Source of the DNA: Flavobacteriaceae bacterium
Lineage (GTDB): Bacteria > Bacteroidota > Bacteroidia > Flavobacteriales > Flavobacteriaceae
Length of the DNA: 8,300 bases
Direction: 5' to 3'
Assembly: GCA_015489265.1 (NCBI GenBank)
Contig: WFZY01000129.1
Location: forward strand, 1 to 8,300
Part shown: positions 6,252-8,300 of the stretch, piece by piece
Layout: each line of letters begins with the position of its first letter
Position numbering within the stretch: position 1 is the first letter of the stretch
Position numbers and translations under genes: made by a program
Notes under the pieces: generated by a model
What the model saw: only the letters and a program-made list of their open reading frames with translations
Database searches by the model: none
Told to the model about the DNA's origin: nothing

Positions 6252-7040
6252 ATGAAACGTATAATAATTCTGTTATTAACCTTTATTACAACCGGACTAT
6301 TTGCCCAAGAAGCACTGCCTTTAGGTGTCAGTTCCATGGTGGATATGTATCAAGACGTGTTAAACAATAAATTTGGGAAAGGCAATATCGAAATAGATGA
6401 CAATCTGCATATTAAAAACCATGTAGGGTCCCCGTTGTTGTTGAGCAAGTGGTCTAAAGCAGAAGTTTTATTTGACGATGGGAAGTTATATACTATTCCT
6501 TATGTCAATTACGATGCTTTAGATGACAGTTTTTTGGTGTATTTAAAAAATTTAAGATCCGATTATAAAGGTATTGCTTCTGTAGATTTTCCCTTGGTTA
6601 AATTAACCGGTGATAACATCATTACCATTGCTTTAACCAATAATGAAGATGGCGTTAAACGATTTGTTCGCATATCGCCCAATCGTTTTGCCGGTAGTCC
6701 CAAAACACAATTTTTTGAATATTTTAGTGTAAAACCCAAAGATGCCTTGGTCTTGAAAAGTACTTACAAAAAGATTAAAAAAAACCACATGAAAGGCATG
6801 CCATATACAGATAGTTCAGAAGATTTTGAGTTTAAAACTTTTAGTACTTATTATATCAAGAATAAAGATAAGCTATTTGTTCCGACACACCTCGGCAAAA
6901 AAGCCGTTTTAAAAGCCATCAATGATCCGGCAGCTGTAAAGCCCTTAAAAAAATATATCAAAACCCATCACTTAAAAATGAGTCATCCGGAAGATGTACA
7001 AAAATTATTAGAATATTATTTTAAAGGGCTTAAGAGCTAA
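6252..7040 (+). CDS. Secreted protein of unknown function
   Basis: The product is 262 aa with a signal peptide (1-19, ending TTGLFAQ) and no lipobox, so it is likely periplasmic or outer-surface. I do not recognise a named family. The part after residue 50 (GSPLLLSKWSKAEVLFDDGKLYTIPYVNYDALDD) has a look I recall from uncharacterised Bacteroidota secreted proteins, with a Trp, a DGK turn and a NYD motif in predicted beta-strands. The C-terminal third (about 175-262) is Lys-rich and helical, with KKIKKNH, KAVLKAINDPAAVKPLKKYIKTHHLK and a terminal LLEYYFKGLKS. The annotated frame could start at a TTG at 6249, directly before the ATG at 6252, and the ATG is preferred. It lies 27 nt after the OmpP1-like gene, so the two are probably co-expressed and may act together at the envelope. 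Confidence 0.85.
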   Translation: MKRIIILLLTFITTGLFAQEALPLGVSSMVDMYQDVLNNKFGKGNIEIDDNLHIKNHVGSPLLLSKWSKAEVLFDDGKLYTIPYVNYDALDDSFLVYLKNLRSDYKGIASVDFPLVKLTGDNIITIALTNNEDGVKRFVRISPNRFAGSPKTQFFEYFSVKPKDALVLKSTYKKIKKNHMKGMPYTDSSEDFEFKTFSTYYIKNKDKLFVPTHLGKKAVLKAINDPAAVKPLKKYIKTHHLKMSHPEDVQKLLEYYFKGLKS

Positions 7041-7044
7041 AAAC

Positions 7045-7071
7045 CACATAAGACCAAAAATGACTTATGTG
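7045..7071 (+). terminator. CACATAAG hairpin after the secreted-protein gene (copy 2)
   Basis: Perfect 8-bp arms CACATAAG (7045-7052) and CTTATGTG (7064-7071) surround an 11-nt loop, starting 5 nt after the stop at 7040. There is no T-tract after it, so it may be a 3'-end processing or stability hairpin rather than an intrinsic terminator. The arms are the same as those at 1284-1325. Confidence 0.5.
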
Positions 7072-7113
7072 AACTTATCCCGAAAAATTCATAGAATTTT
7101 CATGCGACTAAGT

Positions 7114-7161
7114 AATACCAACAAATTTGGGTGTTTTCAAAACCCCAAATTTGTTGGTATT
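7114..7161. repeat. Perfect 18-bp inverted repeat
   Basis: AATACCAACAAATTTGGG (7114-7131) is exactly complementary to 7144-7161, around a 12-nt loop that is itself nearly palindromic (GTTTT-C-AAAAC). Sited between convergent genes, it could be a two-way terminator or a small mobile-type palindromic element. Confidence 0.75.
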
Positions 7162-7167
7162 TCTGCC

Positions 7168-7197
7168 TGTCCCCCCCGACCTTCGTCGGGGGGGACA
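7168..7197. repeat. GC-rich hairpin with C7/G7 runs
   Basis: TGTCCCCCCCGAC (7168-7180) pairs perfectly over 13 bp with 7185-7197 around a CTTC loop. It is a very stable structure in otherwise AT-rich DNA. A weaker, diverged form with GAC-CCTT-GTC is seen near 1253-1270. Confidence 0.75.
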
Positions 7198-7227
7198 AAA
7201 AAATCATCATTTCATCAATTATAAAAG

Positions 7228-7268
7228 AGATTTCTCAGTCGCTCCTGCGTCGCTCGTTCGAAATGACA
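7228..7268 (+). repeat. AGATTTCTC...GAAATGACA intergenic repeat
   Basis: The ends AGATTTCTC and TTCGAAATGACA flank a GC-rich centre with TCGCTC twice. I recall this pattern as a common intergenic repeat in Bacteroidota genomes, but that is memory and not tested here. The right end resembles the minus-strand sequence just before copy A (GTTC, AAATGA, ACG in order). Confidence 0.5.
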
Positions 7269-7279
7269 CGCGATACAAT

Positions 7280-7330
7280 TTCCTCAGTTCCTCAAATCAG
7301 AAGCAGAAGCAAAGTATGAAGCAATTAAAT
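7280..7330 (+). repeat. CCTCA-octamer dispersed repeat, copy B
   Basis: Octamers CCTCAGTT and CCTCAAAT are followed by CAGAAGCAG and GTATGAAGCAATTAAAT. This matches copy A (1181-1230, minus strand) along almost its whole length. Confidence 0.6.
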
Positions 7331-7358
7331 CGCACTTGGCACTTTCCACTAGGCACTT
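7331..7358 (+). repeat. Four-unit heptamer tandem array
   Basis: Four consecutive 7-mers read CGCACTT, GGCACTT, TCCACTA and GGCACTT, directly following copy B. The array is short and degenerate. It may be a remnant of a longer one. Confidence 0.45.
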
Positions 7359-7364
7359 ATAAAT

Positions 7365-7401
7365 CCTCAGTTCCTCAACTCCTCAAATTGCAAGCAGTAA
7401 T
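7365..7401 (+). repeat. CCTCA-octamer dispersed repeat, copy C
   Basis: Three consecutive octamers, CCTCAGTT, CCTCAACT and CCTCAAAT, lead into TGCAAGCAGTAAT. From 7371 it matches copy A at 26 of 31 positions. A further two-unit stretch (CATCAATT, CCTCATAT) at 7461-7476 reaches the stop codon of the next gene. Confidence 0.6.
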
Positions 7402-7475
7402 AAAGTCGGAAATAGAGCATATACATCAAAGAACTGAATATTCTACGAAGTAGAACAAATCATCAATTCCTCATA

Positions 7476-8300
7476 TTATTCATACTCATTAATCCCATAC
7501 AACAATTCCTTCATTTTACTACCGTTGATTTCTACGGGGCGGTAAGCCAGATTAAATTTTTGAATAGACACATCAATATCCGATTTTAGTTTGGTATAGG
7601 CAGGTGGCAGACTGCTACTGCATTGACGTTCGTTTTCGTAGCTGTTTAAGATGATTTTAAATTTTTGATAATATTGAACACCTTGGTCTATAAAACGGTT
7701 GTATTCATTGATGAATTGCAGCAGTTTGTCAATAGGAAAGTTTAGATTAATAAGCATTCGTTGGTAAGCGATGACTCTACTACTGTCTTGTTGTAGCGTT
7801 TGCATTTTGTCGAGATAAGTGTCTAATTTTTCCCGAATACTTTCCCAATCATCATTTTCGCGGCATTGTTTTAATGACGTGTGATAGCCCACCGGCTTGG
7901 TATAAGCCACAAACAAGCGCTCAATGTCACCAATCATTTTTTGGTTGGTTTTTTGCAAAAAACTCGTCTCAAAATAAATGGTTTTCAGGTCGTTGTTCAT
8001 CCGCAGCGTAAAATCTAAGATACATTGGATATTTTCGAGTTCGGCTTCTTTTTCTTTGGGGTTGGCATCGGCACTAAACAACCCGATAAACATATCAATG
8101 GTGGACGTGTACATATTTTGCCCCAACAGATTGGTTAGCTTTAAACGTTTCTTTTTATCGGTCTTTTGTTTGATGAGTTCTTTAACCTTTTCAAATTCCG
8201 GATAATTATTGGGGTTGGATATTTTGTTGATTCCGTTAAAGGTGACCAAAGACGAAAAATGGTGGTCCAAACTCAACACCTTTTCATACAAGAGTTTGAT
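7476..8300 (-). CDS. Unrecognised protein, 5' end beyond the window
   Basis: The frame is open from the right edge of the window to the TAA at 7476-7478, giving at least 274 residues. The first possible start inside is a TTG at 8291, but the frame continues upstream as IKL without a stop, so the true N-terminus is almost certainly outside. I do not recognise the family. The visible part begins LLYEKVLSLDHHFSSLVTFN, has a Lys-rich stretch (KQKTDKKKRLKL), and is predicted mostly helical. It also contains QPDSSRV-like and DQGVQYYQKF segments and ends LLYGINEYE. No membrane span or catalytic motif is visible in the part seen. A signal peptide cannot be judged because the start is missing. It converges with the secreted-protein gene and is not part of that unit. 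Confidence 0.75.
   Translation of the reverse strand: MKLLYEKVLSLDHHFSSLVTFNGINKISNPNNYPEFEKVKELIKQKTDKKKRLKLTNLLGQNMYTSTIDMFIGLFSADANPKEKEAELENIQCILDFTLRMNNDLKTIYFETSFLQKTNQKMIGDIERLFVAYTKPVGYHTSLKQCRENDDWESIREKLDTYLDKMQTLQQDSSRVIAYQRMLINLNFPIDKLLQFINEYNRFIDQGVQYYQKFKIILNSYENERQCSSSLPPAYTKLKSDIDVSIQKFNLAYRPVEINGSKMKELLYGINEYE

Larger units (their letters stand above)
7041..7475. other. Non-coding convergent region rich in inverted and tandem repeats
   Basis: These 435 bp separate two convergent genes and hold no credible gene; the plus-strand frames from 7127 and 7131 run through inverted repeats and low-complexity DNA. In order the region contains a CACATAAG hairpin, an 18-bp perfect inverted repeat, a C7/G7 hairpin, a TTTCTC...GAAATGACA repeat, CCTCA-octamer copy B, a heptamer array and CCTCA-octamer copy C. 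Confidence 0.75.

Noticed and set aside
7280..7401. CRISPR array
   Set aside because: The repeated units are 8 nt or diverged longer copies without regular unique spacers, and no cas gene is present.
7127..7453. Plus-strand frames of 108 and 62 aa in the convergent gap
   Set aside because: They read through the inverted repeat, the C7/G7 hairpin and the octamer repeats; the peptides are repeat translations.

Overview
The window looks like ordinary chromosome from a member of the Bacteroidota, most likely the Flavobacteriia. The DNA is AT-rich and the genes lack Shine-Dalgarno sequences. TAnnTTTG promoter boxes are present. The LspA, DksA-like and short-form ProS proteins all carry features I know from Flavobacteriia, and exported proteins have signal peptides ending in 'AQ'.

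Left part, all on the minus strand (2-2962): proS (prolyl-tRNA synthetase), a 446-bp non-coding gap, then a two-gene unit. That unit encodes a DksA/TraR-like protein with a degenerate zinc finger, followed 4 nt later by lspA (lipoprotein signal peptidase). The usual flavobacterial partner ileS is not next to them.

Middle part, plus strand (3207-7040): divergent from proS is a gene for a lipoprotein of extreme composition, with an acidic segment, then a Tyr-rich block, then an Arg/Ser/Thr/Gly tail with 66 Arg and no Lys. A hairpin with a GAAA loop separates it from an OmpP1/FadL-family outer-membrane beta-barrel gene. A probably co-transcribed gene for a secreted protein of unknown function follows 27 nt later. 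LspA would be the enzyme that processes the lipoprotein's signal peptide, although they are separate transcription units.

Right part (7041-8300): a 435-bp non-coding convergent region packed with inverted repeats and short tandem repeats, then the 3' part of an unrecognised minus-strand gene that runs off the window.

The most unusual signals are two. One is the polyampholyte lipoprotein. The other is that the gap downstream of proS (1041-1486) and the gap downstream of the secreted-protein gene (7041-7475) share diverged repeat elements in the same order and in the same orientation relative to the upstream gene. I found no CRISPR array, transposase, phage gene, tRNA, rRNA or recognisable defence system, and nothing that clearly amounts to a new multi-gene system.
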